Positions 9,856 to 19,432 of a stretch of 64,000 bases of DNA are shown one piece after another. Origin of the DNA: Zygosaccharomyces rouxii (taxonomy: Eukaryota > Ascomycota > Saccharomycetes > Saccharomycetales > Saccharomycetaceae). Both the position numbers and the translations under genes were made by a program. The DNA lies in the NCBI RefSeq assembly GCF_000026365.1, contig NC_012991.1, forward strand, positions 62,001 to 126,000, in the 5' to 3' direction. Position 1 is the stretch's first letter; each line of letters opens with the position of its first letter. The notes beneath the pieces are model-generated. The model was not told where the DNA came from. It searched no databases and saw only the letters and a list, made by a program, of their open reading frames with translations.

Positions 9856-12432
9856 TCAATAATCCAGCTGGCAAGATTTAGTGTTGGGAACAAATTCATT
9901 AGCCTCTGAACGCGCATCTTGAGATTGAGAAGTTGGAGGTGAACCATGCAACATTGGTCCAGGTGGGCCTAAAGGTAATGATTGTGCTAAAAGATTGCCA
10001 TCAACACCAGTTGGTGGTGGTGGGGGCATTGGGTATATCATCATATAAGGATGGTTACCAGCGGCAGCAGCAGCAGCCTGAGATGGATGAGCATGTGCCA
10101 CAGGACCAAGGGGACCCATTGGATAATGCATTGGATGATAGTAATATGGTTGGAAGTAATAAGGTTTTGGCGTATCATGGAATCTATTATTACCACCACG
10201 TTTCCCATATTTTCTTTTACCATTACCGCCAGTATTGAAATTACCAACATTATAGTTATGATGACTATTATGGTGGCCGTTATTACCATTGGTGTTGCCG
10301 TTATTATTATTGTTATTATTATTATTATTATTATTACTATTATTAGTATTCTCATCATCATCATCATCATCATCACCATCATTATTATCACTACCATTAT
10401 GGCTGGTACTGTTATTATTATTTTGCCCCATACTGCCAGCAGAGGAGTTGTTATAAGTGGTTGGAGAATTGGTTTGACCACCAGATTCAGATGGCGCATC
10501 TGAAGTAGCATCAGTAGCACCATCACCACAAACAGTATCCATTTCAGATTTCATACTGTGACTTCTAGATGAAGACCAACCATTATTGACAAAGGAAGAT
10601 TTACGTCTAAAGCCAGCATTCATGTAGGGGATATAATTCATATCGAATTCAGAAGTTGGAGTAGACATTTGTTGTGCCATATAAGGTGGAACCACATTTG
10701 ATGTATCATTTTCTTGTGCCCGCCTTCGGTACATATTAATTGGAGGTGGGGCCAAATTGACTTGAGGACCAGTAAACACACGACCTTGACCACCCTGACC
10801 ACCGTGACCAGCAGCGGCAGCAACAACGGCAGCGGCAGCAGCGGAAGCAGTGGTAGTACTATTACTACCACCAGAACCACCGTTATTGGGGGCACCGCCA
10901 GGACCAGGATTGCGAACATTCCCATAAAAACCATCTCTACGGAAATTTCTTCTACTACGATGACCACCAACTTCTTTGTATTGAACATGCATTGTTTTAT
11001 TTAAGAAAATTGCATGATTCTCTCTTTCTAATGCAGCAGCAGCGGCTTCTTCAGTTTCAAATTGAATAAATGTGAAAACTTTATTAGTTTTATTAATTAA
11101 ATTCAAATCCGAAATTTTACCATGAGTGGAAAACCTTTCTAGTAGTTTTTCCTTAGTCACAGATTGATCCAATTGGCCAACAAATATTGATTTTTTATCG
11201 ATAACAATACGATCATCGCTGCTAGTAGTATTTGAAGAAGAAAAAGAATCATGGTTATCGCCAAATTCAGATTCTTCATCAAGATCATTTTCGGTAACAG
11301 TTGATTTACCACGACTATTAGTAGTTTGTTGTTTATCCTTTTTATTCAATAAATTGTAGTATTTTGGTACTTCAATATTTTGAACCCATTCAACATCCCA
11401 ATCAGAATTAGTTCTTAGGTTGGCAAACGCTCTAATAGCATCATCTCTATAGGCAAATTGAACAAACCATGAACTAGTATTCGAAGAGGGATAATTATAT
11501 CTTCTACCAAATTGATTTTGATCACTGCTTGGTACTAATTGTTCCAATTCACCAAATTTACCACATAAATCTGCCACTTCTAAATAATAAACTGGAGTCA
11601 CATGAGTCACGAATAGAGTACGATTTACACGTGCACTTTCACAACGTAAAGTTCTACCATTTAGCATGGAACCTCTTGCCATCTTTAATGCACGTTTAGC
11701 ATCTCTATCATTGGTATATTGTACAAATGCATAAGGTCTATTAGCTGGATCTCTGAGAACTTTAACCCTTGCTAATTGACCATATTGTTTAAAACTTTCT
11801 GTAACAGAAATGCACAATTCATCATCAGATAATGAAGCAGCTAAACTTGCAACAAATACACATGAACTTGGACGACCACGAAAACTTGTAGTAGTGCCAG
11901 TATCACTTGTATCATTTGCATCACCGTTACTTTCCGTTTTAGGAACATAATCTTCTTTTTCCTGTGCCTGTGTGCGTGCCTGCGCGCGTGCCTGTGCCTG
12001 TAATTCAGTTTCACCACTATCACCTTGTGACTTTTCAGCCGTAGGCGCAACTTGTTCTTGATTCAATGGTTTTGTATTACCTTTCTTATTGGTTGCATTA
12101 TTAATTACAGATAAAGGTTTTCTTTCTTGGTTAACGGAAAAACAGTTTTTACCATCCTCATTATTATTACCATTACCATCACTACTGCGTTTTATATCCT
12201 CTTCTGTTATCTCGTCCAGCAAGTTTTCATTTTCTTGATCAAGATCGTTATCATCATCATCATCATCTAAATTATCAGATTCAGCTGATGAAACTTCTGT
12301 TGGTAACAATTGACCAATATCTTCACTAATTTCAGTATCAACTTTAGAATTGTTAATTGCTCCTCCAATATCTTGTTCCATCGATGCATCCTCGCCGCCA
12401 GCGACAGGATCCATAACGCTTGAAATAGTCAT
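9856..12432 (-). CDS. RIM4: Rim4, meiotic amyloid RNA-binding protein
   Basis: 858 aa from the ATG at 12432 (an upstream in-frame extension begins only with TTG). In S. cerevisiae Rim4 is a meiosis-specific translational repressor that binds 5' leaders such as that of CLB3 and assembles into amyloid-like aggregates. Three RRM domains are visible: around 190-265 (CVFVASLAASLSDDEL), around 270-350 (TLFVTHVTPVYYLEVADLCG) and around 415-490 (SIFVGQLDQSV). The C-terminal third is low complexity, with poly-Ala, poly-Asp and a long poly-Asn run, followed by His/Tyr/Pro-rich sequence. This matches the prion-like tail of Rim4. URS1 sites lie upstream. Longer than the 713-aa S. cerevisiae protein because of repeat expansion. 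Confidence 0.92.
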   Translation of the reverse strand: MTISSVMDPVAGGEDASMEQDIGGAINNSKVDTEISEDIGQLLPTEVSSAESDNLDDDDDDNDLDQENENLLDEITEEDIKRSSDGNGNNNEDGKNCFSVNQERKPLSVINNATNKKGNTKPLNQEQVAPTAEKSQGDSGETELQAQARAQARTQAQEKEDYVPKTESNGDANDTSDTGTTTSFRGRPSSCVFVASLAASLSDDELCISVTESFKQYGQLARVKVLRDPANRPYAFVQYTNDRDAKRALKMARGSMLNGRTLRCESARVNRTLFVTHVTPVYYLEVADLCGKFGELEQLVPSSDQNQFGRRYNYPSSNTSSWFVQFAYRDDAIRAFANLRTNSDWDVEWVQNIEVPKYYNLLNKKDKQQTTNSRGKSTVTENDLDEESEFGDNHDSFSSSNTTSSDDRIVIDKKSIFVGQLDQSVTKEKLLERFSTHGKISDLNLINKTNKVFTFIQFETEEAAAAALERENHAIFLNKTMHVQYKEVGGHRSRRNFRRDGFYGNVRNPGPGGAPNNGGSGGSNSTTTASAAAAAVVAAAAGHGGQGGQGRVFTGPQVNLAPPPINMYRRRAQENDTSNVVPPYMAQQMSTPTSEFDMNYIPYMNAGFRRKSSFVNNGWSSSRSHSMKSEMDTVCGDGATDATSDAPSESGGQTNSPTTYNNSSAGSMGQNNNNSTSHNGSDNNDGDDDDDDDENTNNSNNNNNNNNNNNNGNTNGNNGHHNSHHNYNVGNFNTGGNGKRKYGKRGGNNRFHDTPKPYYFQPYYYHPMHYPMGPLGPVAHAHPSQAAAAAAGNHPYMMIYPMPPPPPTGVDGNLLAQSLPLGPPGPMLHGSPPTSQSQDARSEANEFVPNTKSCQLDY
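10300..10390. repeat. Trinucleotide tract inside RIM4
   Basis: Runs of ATT and CAT triplets on the plus strand read as AAT/AAC (Asn) and GAT/GAC (Asp) codons on the RIM4 strand, giving the poly-Asn and poly-Asp runs. Such tracts vary in length between strains. Confidence 0.85.
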
Positions 12433-12652
12433 CTGCAACAAAGGAAGGGGGAAATGATGAAGAAGTAAATGATAAAAAAATAAACTTTATCAAAATTGTA
12501 GCCAATTCAATTCTTTATTCCCTCAAATAAACTCGATCAATCAATACTATAGCCTTGGGGTATACTTTGCAAGAAAAAAAAAATAAAAACTTGCAAAATG
12601 AATGAGTAAATTCTAGTTCAATTCAATTCGATTAGAGTGGAAAGTAAAGCTA

Positions 12653-12660
12653 CTTATATA
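12653..12660 (-). promoter_or_regulatory. Probable RIM4 TATA box
   Basis: TATATAAG on the minus strand lies about 220 bp upstream of the RIM4 ATG and downstream of two URS1-like sites, in the correct orientation. Confidence 0.5.
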
Positions 12661-12812
12661 CTGATGCACGCTTTGTAATATGAAACAAAGGGAAAGGAAA
12701 GGAATTGAAGAATGAAAGAGGCAAATAGATTGAAATAAGGAAGAGAAAAGGTAATGTAGAATATTTAGAGAAAGAAAGAAAAATAAAAGAACAAAAAACA
12801 AACTAAGGAATC

Positions 12813-12820
12813 TAGCCGCC
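12813..12820. promoter_or_regulatory. URS1-like site, RIM4 promoter (proximal)
   Basis: TAGCCGCC, followed by AA, keeps the URS1 core. It lies about 380 bp upstream of the RIM4 ATG. Early meiotic genes are repressed in mitosis through Ume6 at URS1, which fits RIM4. Confidence 0.65.
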
Positions 12821-12876
12821 AAAACGGAAGGAAATGTGGAAAAGAATTTAAGACGTATCTCTCAGATGAGGAGATA

Positions 12877-12884
12877 TAGCCGCC
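12877..12884. promoter_or_regulatory. URS1-like site, RIM4 promoter (distal)
   Basis: A second TAGCCGCC core 64 bp further upstream, in the same orientation as the first. Two sites in one promoter strengthen the case for Ume6 control. Confidence 0.65.
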
Positions 12885-13555
12885 CTATTTATACCAAAAT
12901 TTTTCCCTCATTTTCTTCTCCATTTTGTCATTTTCCAATATAGTGAAAGGCAAGGGGTAATTCCTACCTGCACTGGCTGTGCATACCCCACCGTAACACG
13001 TACGACGTTTATGTTATTTTAACCTTGACTCTTTTTTCCTGAAGACCCTTAGAAGTTAACCTAGTAACTAGAGAAAATCCCGTACCAACGCACGTTTACC
13101 TAATTAGGTACAGTAAAGTTTCGATCGACACAGCCGCTGGTTTATACTGTTTCCACTGAGGAAGACAAGGGGGGAAGAATAGATACAGGTTAGATCTAAC
13201 GTTAATTACAAATTAGCATAAAATGAAATTGAAAACAAAAGAAAGAACCGTTTCCTTAGAAACAGAGGGAGAACTACCTTTTCCCGCGTTATGTCCAAGG
13301 AGATAAGCGCACTGTATGATGACTCATTTTCTCTAGCGTATTTCTATTATTATTATTATTATTATTATTTTCGCTTTTGTGTAACGCGTTAACTCCTACG
13401 AAGATTTCTTAGTAAATACTTCTCCATATGCTCTCCTTCTCTCCTTCTCTCCTTCTCTAGTTATCTTTCATTCAATCTCCAATCTCGTGTGAGGTAACAG
13501 CTGAGTTACAAAGATAGCTATTGTCTCTCAGTTCATCGCTTCTCTATCCTCCAAG

Positions 13556-13595
<40 letters not shown>
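13556..13595. repeat. (AAT)n microsatellite
   Basis: About thirteen AAT units. An opposite-sense (ATT)n run lies some 190 bp to the left, so a transcript through both could fold back on itself. Confidence 0.85.
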
Positions 13596-13597
<2 letters not shown>

Positions 13598-14349
13598 CAA
13601 ACCAGATGAACAAAGAGAGGTGACGTAGGAAGTAAAAATGGATAGGTCTTAATAGTTCTATCCTCCAACTTTGAACAATTCGTAATGAGGTTCCAAACCG
13701 ACTCCTTTTTCCTTTCTTTCTTTTTCTTGGATAAAGCTCTTGGTAATTACTAATGGGATGACGTGTTGCCATTCTGAGCGGCTATGGAGGCCGTTGTCGC
13801 TCTTGTTCCTAAAAAAGTAAACACAGAGTGATAATGGTTCGTGAATGGTGCTTCCAGCTTATTGTGGCTCTAGTGTCGTCACTGCAACGACAGTAGTCAA
13901 AACAACTTTTGCACTTTATCGATTTTCCCTTTTGGTGATTGCCTTTGCTATGATTTCTTCTTTGGTTCATTTCTTCATGATTGAAACCTTTCTGAGACAA
14001 TAGAATGATTTTAGGTAATACCATTAAACAATACAGCTTCCATTAACTTGAAAACATCTTCTCCATTTATGGAAAACACCAACCGCTTTAGGTTATGTTT
14101 AGTTTCCTTTCCATCTCTTGCCCCATGGTTTGCAGCCCCCGCACTACCCACCCAAACAACCTCAACTAGTCACATTATGAAACCTACTCATAAACCGACT
14201 CACAATTTCTTTTAAAGAATTATTTGTATAATTACTATACATACACGAAAACAATACATAGGAAAAAAAAAAGTCCCTTGTTTTATCTACAAGAAGTAAG
14301 GATGTAGAAAGGTAGAAGAGTTGTCTGACCTTCCATCTCTATGGTCAAT

Positions 14350-17085
14350 TCAGTCTAGGTCATCATCTTGATAATCCTGATCTTCTTCGTCTACATCCAT
14401 TTCCACGGTTTCTGGGTTGCTCTTGTTTGCGGCTTCTCTATTTGGTAGAACCTCTAGACCTTCTTCTTCGTCTTCATAACGACCAGTCCCGCGAGCAGTT
14501 CCCTTTCTGAAAACGACTCTAACAGTCTCCTTGTCTTGAATTTCACCTTTTAAAATTCTTAGAGCTAACTTGTTAAGAATTTCGTTTTGGATTAACCTAT
14601 TCAATGGACGAGCACCAAGATCGCTTGAGTAACCGTACCGAGCCAAGAAATCTTTAGCTTCTTGGGACACTTCTAGTTTGTAATTCTTGTCATTCTCTTC
14701 AAACCTTTTTTGAATTTCTTCGAGACGGATATCGACTATCTTGTGAATAGCCTTCCTAGAAAGCTTGTTGAAGATGACAACGCTTGAAATTCTGTTGAGA
14801 AACTCAGGCCTAAAATGGGTGCCCACAATGCTCATGACTTGACCCTTTGTAGCGTCTTGAATACGCGAACCCGGTTGAGCATTGATAATTTCTGCACCCA
14901 AATTAGAGGTCATAATCACAATACAGTTGGAACAATCAATAGTTTTACCATTACCAGCCGTAACTCTACCATCATCTAACATCTGTAACAAAACCGTCAA
15001 AACATCAGGATGTGCCTTTTCCACTTCATCAAACAATAACACCGAGTAAGGTTTACGTTGCACCAAATTGGTTAAGAAACCACCCTCTTCATAACCGATG
15101 TAACCTGCTGTTGTACCTAGTAATTTACTAACTGAATGCTTTTCACTTAATTCAGAACAGTCAACCCTGATCATCATATCTTCATCATTGAAAAGGAAAC
15201 CTGCAACTTTCTTTGCTAATTCAGTTTTACCAGAACCAGATAGACCTAAGAATAAGAAGGAAGCTGGTTGCCTTGGATTTCCCAAGCCAGATCTTGCCAA
15301 CCGAACAGCATTAGAAACAGATTTAATGGCTTCCATTTGACCTACAACTTCTGATGATAACTCACGCTCCATGTGAATTAATTTATCATTTTCAGATTCA
15401 GTTAATTTCTTAACAGGAATACCCGTCAATCTGGCTGCAGTTTCCGCAATTGTATCAGAATCCACCACGTTTTGAATCATGGAAGTGTTACCAGCACGTC
15501 TTTCTTCTTCGGCCACTTCTTGTTCCAATTGTTCAATACGTTTTCTGATATCAGGGATGGCAAAATACCTTAGATCTGCAGCAGTAGCATTATCGTACCG
15601 ACGTTCTGCATCCAATGCCTTGTTCTCCAGTTCATCAAGCTTCTTCTTAGCTTGAGTCAACTCTTCATGACCATGTCTCTCTTCTTCGTACCTCTTCCTC
15701 AAAGGCTCCAATTCTTCTTGAACAGAAGCTTCCTTTTGTCTTGCCTGTTGTAACCTTTCCTTCGTAGTGGAATCAGAATCTATATCTCTTTCTAATGCCT
15801 TGATTTCAACTTGTAGCAATTGTAATTCACGTTCCTTGGAATCCAATTCTTCTGGTTTAGAATCTCTAGCAACTGCAACACCAGCACAAGAGATATCTAC
15901 CAAATCTAGTGCAGAATCAGGCAATCTCCTATAAGGTAGGTATCTTTTAGCCAGTTGTGAAGCCGTAACGAGAGCACTATCCAAGATTCTCACACCGTGA
16001 TGAATCTCGTATTTAGGTTGTAAACCTCTAAGGATGGCAACCGTTTGTCTAATGGTTGGTTCTAAAACTTCAATGGTTTGGAATCTTCTTTCAAAGGCAC
16101 CGTCTTTCTCCACGATGGCTCTGTACTCATTATTCGTTGTAGCACCAATCACTTTAAGTTGACCTCTTGAAAGTGCAGGCTTCAAAATGTTAGCAGCATC
16201 ATCTTTACCATTACCCATAACCATGTGAATTTCATCGATAAATAAGACAATTAAAGTCTTAGATTCTTCCACCTCTTTTAGAACACCTTTCAATCTTTCC
16301 TCATAGTCACCCTTGTATTTGGCACCAGCAGTCAATGCAGCTAAATCTAAACTGAAAAGCCTAGAACCTTGCAAAATCGTTGGAACATCATCATCGATGA
16401 TTCTTTGAGCTACACCTTCAATAATAGCAGTCTTACCGATACCAGGTTCACCAATCAAACATGGATTGGATTTGATTCTTCTAGCAAGCACACGAATAGT
16501 GCTTCTAATTTCTTCTTCCCTACCGATAACAGGGTCGAGTTTACCCTTACGAGCTTGTTCTGTCATATCCAAAGCATACTTGGATAGATACTCTAATGGG
16601 GTATTGGTATCTGATCCACGAGAATCTATGCGTTGATTACCTCTCATTTCTAATGCCTGTTGTTTTATTGCTTCCACATCAACTCCTGCTTCCTTAAACA
16701 CTTGCTGTATTGAAGAGTCATTGAACAGTGCAAATAAAAGATGGTCCTGAGCAATGAATGAATCCTTCTGTTGTTTTTGAATCTTAGCAGCATCTTGGAG
16801 CACCTGCGCCAGTGCATATGATGGTGAAATTTGTTGAGGAGCAGGATGTTGTGATGGGACTCTAACCAAATGTCTATTAACAGTTCTGTTAAACGTACTA
16901 TAATCATAGCGAGCTTTTTCCACTAAATTTTGTAAAAATGGAACCGATCCATCTTCTGGTGTATCAACAAATGCTGCCAGAAGATGAATTGGCTGTAGTT
17001 GAGCATGTTGATGATCTTGTGCTAATTTTTGCGCTAGCGTTAGAATACTTAATGCTCTGTCAGTAAATTGAGTTTCGTCGTTCAT
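14350..17085 (-). CDS. HSP104: Hsp104 disaggregase (ClpB/AAA+)
   Basis: 911 aa, close to the 908 aa of S. cerevisiae. This hexameric AAA+ machine threads aggregated proteins with Hsp70/Hsp40 help, gives thermotolerance and propagates yeast prions. The N-domain spans about 1-160. NBD1 has Walker A GEPGIGKT near residue 212 and Walker B LFIDEIH. The coiled-coil middle domain lies at about 410-540. NBD2 has Walker A GLSGSGKTEL near 617 and Walker B LLFDEVEKAHPDV. The acidic C-terminus ends DDDLD, as in cytosolic Hsp104, where the acidic tail contacts TPR cochaperones. Heat-shock elements and a STRE precede it. Order HSP104-ISA1-TPO1-FRA1 matches YLL026W-YLL029W. Confidence 0.97.
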   Translation of the reverse strand: MNDETQFTDRALSILTLAQKLAQDHQHAQLQPIHLLAAFVDTPEDGSVPFLQNLVEKARYDYSTFNRTVNRHLVRVPSQHPAPQQISPSYALAQVLQDAAKIQKQQKDSFIAQDHLLFALFNDSSIQQVFKEAGVDVEAIKQQALEMRGNQRIDSRGSDTNTPLEYLSKYALDMTEQARKGKLDPVIGREEEIRSTIRVLARRIKSNPCLIGEPGIGKTAIIEGVAQRIIDDDVPTILQGSRLFSLDLAALTAGAKYKGDYEERLKGVLKEVEESKTLIVLFIDEIHMVMGNGKDDAANILKPALSRGQLKVIGATTNNEYRAIVEKDGAFERRFQTIEVLEPTIRQTVAILRGLQPKYEIHHGVRILDSALVTASQLAKRYLPYRRLPDSALDLVDISCAGVAVARDSKPEELDSKERELQLLQVEIKALERDIDSDSTTKERLQQARQKEASVQEELEPLRKRYEEERHGHEELTQAKKKLDELENKALDAERRYDNATAADLRYFAIPDIRKRIEQLEQEVAEEERRAGNTSMIQNVVDSDTIAETAARLTGIPVKKLTESENDKLIHMERELSSEVVGQMEAIKSVSNAVRLARSGLGNPRQPASFLFLGLSGSGKTELAKKVAGFLFNDEDMMIRVDCSELSEKHSVSKLLGTTAGYIGYEEGGFLTNLVQRKPYSVLLFDEVEKAHPDVLTVLLQMLDDGRVTAGNGKTIDCSNCIVIMTSNLGAEIINAQPGSRIQDATKGQVMSIVGTHFRPEFLNRISSVVIFNKLSRKAIHKIVDIRLEEIQKRFEENDKNYKLEVSQEAKDFLARYGYSSDLGARPLNRLIQNEILNKLALRILKGEIQDKETVRVVFRKGTARGTGRYEDEEEGLEVLPNREAANKSNPETVEMDVDEEDQDYQDDDLD

Positions 17086-17184
17086 GTTTATTTTAATGTC
17101 TCTTTTGTTGTTGTTGTTGTTATGTGATACAGGAGAAACTCTTCCATACAGAAATTCCCAATCCTTTACCGTCTCTCGATCGTT

Positions 17185-17192
17185 CTTTTATA
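17185..17192 (-). promoter_or_regulatory. HSP104 TATA box
   Basis: TATAAAAG on the minus strand, about 100 bp upstream of the HSP104 ATG. Confidence 0.65.
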
Positions 17193-17212
17193 CTAGCAAA
17201 TATTTCTAGCTC

Positions 17213-17217
17213 CCCCT
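17213..17217. promoter_or_regulatory. STRE upstream of HSP104
   Basis: CCCCT (AGGGG on the HSP104 strand), the Msn2/4 core, sits between the TATA box and the heat-shock elements. S. cerevisiae HSP104 also combines STRE and HSE control. Confidence 0.5.
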
Positions 17218-17280
17218 AATTTTTTTCCTCGTGATGACGGCAACTCGAACTGCCAAAAAAAAGCTTCTATTACTTCCATC

Positions 17281-17327
17281 TTCTAGAAGATTCTAGTCTT
17301 TCATGGTATCTTCTAGATCATTCTAGA
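17281..17327. promoter_or_regulatory. Heat-shock element cluster of HSP104
   Basis: A perfect three-unit HSE, TTC-TA-GAA-GA-TTC, spans 17281-17293. A second, looser array TTCTAGATCATTCTAGA follows at 17311-17327. Both lie about 200-240 bp upstream of the ATG, supporting strong Hsf1 control. Confidence 0.8.
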
Positions 17328-17524
17328 CGGTATCTAAAATTACCACGAGACTTTCACAAGACCAAAAGGAGCGCTTAGCCGCCAGAGTAACTTTGCCTGA
17401 ACACATGTATAGCACCCGGCAGTTTGTCTTCTACCACCAAAGAAGTGCTATACAATAAATAAATAAATAAATAAATTAAATAATAGTTAATAATAAACAA
17501 CTAATATGCACATGAATAATGCAT

Positions 17525-18292
17525 TTACACCATAAAACTTTCACCGCAACCGCAGGTACCCTTAGAATTTGGATTCCTGAAGACAAATCTTGATGATAAC
17601 CTATCGTCTATCCAGTCCATTTCGCTTCCGACAACACTAAACAAAGCCTTTGAATCTACTATCACTTTAATACCATCTTGTTCCACAATTTCATCATATT
17701 TCCCTGGTTCTGTAATGTACTGTAAATCATAAGAAAGACCCGAACAACCTCTATTTGTAACGCCGATCCTGATCAGCTTTGGTTCAGGTTGATCTAATAA
17801 TGACCTTAGGTGGGTCATAGCTCTAGGGCTTAAACTTATAAGGGCCTTACGAGGTCTCAACGTTCTTCTATTTTTTCTTCTACGCAGCCTTGCAGGATTT
17901 TCAGCTTCTTTAGAAGGTGCCTCTGTGGGCGCTGCTGCATGTTTCTCCTCTTGCTTTTGTTTTTCCTCTTGTTCTTTTAGTACCTCCTTGGACGGCATGG
18001 TGTAACTTGACCATTTGGATCTCACATTGTCCCTCTCCTGTAATTGTGGTTGTGGCAGTTGACGAGCTTTGTTCCTATGTTGACCTTGTTCTTTTTGACC
18101 GACACTAAAGAACAACTGTGACAGTACTGGTGGCTTATCATCAGGTAATGATGTTCGAAGAAATCCTCTTGAATGAGGGGTGAAATGATATGAAGAAGCA
18201 CCCTTCTCTTTTAAAACGGTACAACGGGAAAATAACCTCTGACTCTGTCCTAGCAGCAGCATGCTATCATTTCTGACACACTGTGCAATCAT
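17525..18292 (-). CDS. ISA1: Isa1, mitochondrial iron-sulfur assembly protein
   Basis: 255 aa, A-type carrier family. Isa1 acts in the mitochondrial matrix with Isa2 and Iba57 to make [4Fe-4S] clusters for aconitase, lipoate synthase and biotin synthase. The N-terminal ~145 residues are basic and polar, consistent with a presequence plus linker. The HesB/IscA domain covers about 150-255, with ligands in GVTNRGCSGLSYD (Cys near 182) and the C-terminal CGCGESF (Cys247 and Cys249). Synteny HSP104-ISA1-TPO1 supports ISA1 rather than ISA2. The ATG at 18292 gives a length like S. cerevisiae Isa1 (250 aa). Confidence 0.94.
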   Translation of the reverse strand: MIAQCVRNDSMLLLGQSQRLFSRCTVLKEKGASSYHFTPHSRGFLRTSLPDDKPPVLSQLFFSVGQKEQGQHRNKARQLPQPQLQERDNVRSKWSSYTMPSKEVLKEQEEKQKQEEKHAAAPTEAPSKEAENPARLRRRKNRRTLRPRKALISLSPRAMTHLRSLLDQPEPKLIRIGVTNRGCSGLSYDLQYITEPGKYDEIVEQDGIKVIVDSKALFSVVGSEMDWIDDRLSSRFVFRNPNSKGTCGCGESFMV

Positions 18293-19432
18293 GGTTGATA
18301 ACTATTGTATCGATTATTGTAACACTTTTTGACTGGATTTTAATCTACAATATGTCCTAAGCGTTATAAGTAATTGGTTGAGAGTCGAGAAGTCTTAAAC
18401 TCCACTTTATTTAAGAAGGAAGATTGAGAGGGGGGAGGGGCGGACTTCTATGACATTCACCGTCGTCGATGACATCACCAATATTCATGATCCTCAACAT
18501 GAAAACTACCGGACCGAAGGTCGGCTTTCTCAAAAACTCTGAGGAGGGTAACACAGATATAAGATCATATTATACGTACATACAAGTTATACAATTTAGG
18601 CTTTGTTCTGCATCGAGCAGAGCATGTGACTAGAAGCTATCTCAAACGAAACGAACTGATTAGAAGAAGGAGGGGTCTTATACGAATAGTATTATGAGTA
18701 GTTGTAGAAAGATGAAAAAAAGCACTAGAAACAGCATTTTACCATAATTGACAGAAGAGTTTATTTTTTTTCCTAATTATTTCCTTCAGAATAGAAAGAA
18801 CGTTCGAACATGATCGCTTAGTTTTTATGTTGAACAGATTCAACGTTTCATATACCACGTCATTTATTAGTCTTGGCGTCGCGATCGTAAACCTTTTTTA
18901 GGAACATGTTGTTCGACGAAAAGTGCATTAGCTGCTGGCTCTTCTACATGCCAAGAAAAAATTGTCCTTTGTTTTCTCCGGAAGCAAAAGCGCCAAGACA
19001 AAAATTACCTCTAAAAACGAAAACAATCTCGGACAGTTTTAAGTCCAAATTTGGATGACAACACACGCGAAGTGCTCGTGATTTTACTTGATTGTTCACT
19101 TGTTAGAAAATAGCCTCATTGTTTTGTTTCAAATTTTTTTTCGGCCATCTGGACTGCCAGCCAACTAGATTTCTCTTTCAATTGCTAGTTCGTCACAAAC
19201 TGGCTGATATTTAAAGGATAGCTTGTTACAACCTCAACACATCTGTGAATCTAGAATGGCACACCAATCGATTTGGACAACGTGATAAATTTAAACTCAT
19301 GGATAAATTAAAAAAATGTTTATTAGGGATTAGAAACATATATTATTATATGTTAGGGTATTGAATACGTACACACAAATGGAAAAAAAAACATAAAAGA
19401 AATGGAGAAAATCAAAAATGCAGGGTCGAAAT
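18293..19432. other. ISA1-TPO1 intergenic region (1.1 kb)
   Basis: I see no gene. It combines the ISA1 promoter and the TPO1 3' flank. GAGGGTAACACAGA at 18544-18557 is repeated exactly upstream of FRA1. A short hairpin-like GGACCGAAGGTCGG lies near 18510. Confidence 0.55.

Larger units (their letters stand above)
12433..14349. other. Long RIM4-HSP104 intergenic region (1.9 kb)
   Basis: I see no convincing gene. The left part is the RIM4 promoter. The middle holds a Gcn4-type ATGACTCAT at 13319-13327, an (ATT)n run at about 13346-13370, an 8-bp repeat CTCTCCTT (3.5 copies) at 13431-13458 and an (AAT)n run at about 13556-13595. A perfect 12-bp palindrome ACCTAATTAGGT lies near 13098. Minus-strand ORFs of 69-79 codons here are low complexity and resemble nothing I know. 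Confidence 0.55.
17086..17524. other. HSP104 promoter region
   Basis: No gene seen. It contains the HSP104 regulatory elements listed separately and an (AAAT)n run near 17455-17480 just past the ISA1 stop. Confidence 0.7.

Noticed and set aside
10041..10529. Long frames antisense or out of frame within RIM4
   Set aside because: They consist of repeated Ile/Met/Val from the triplet tract and are shadows of the poly-Asn/Asp coding region.
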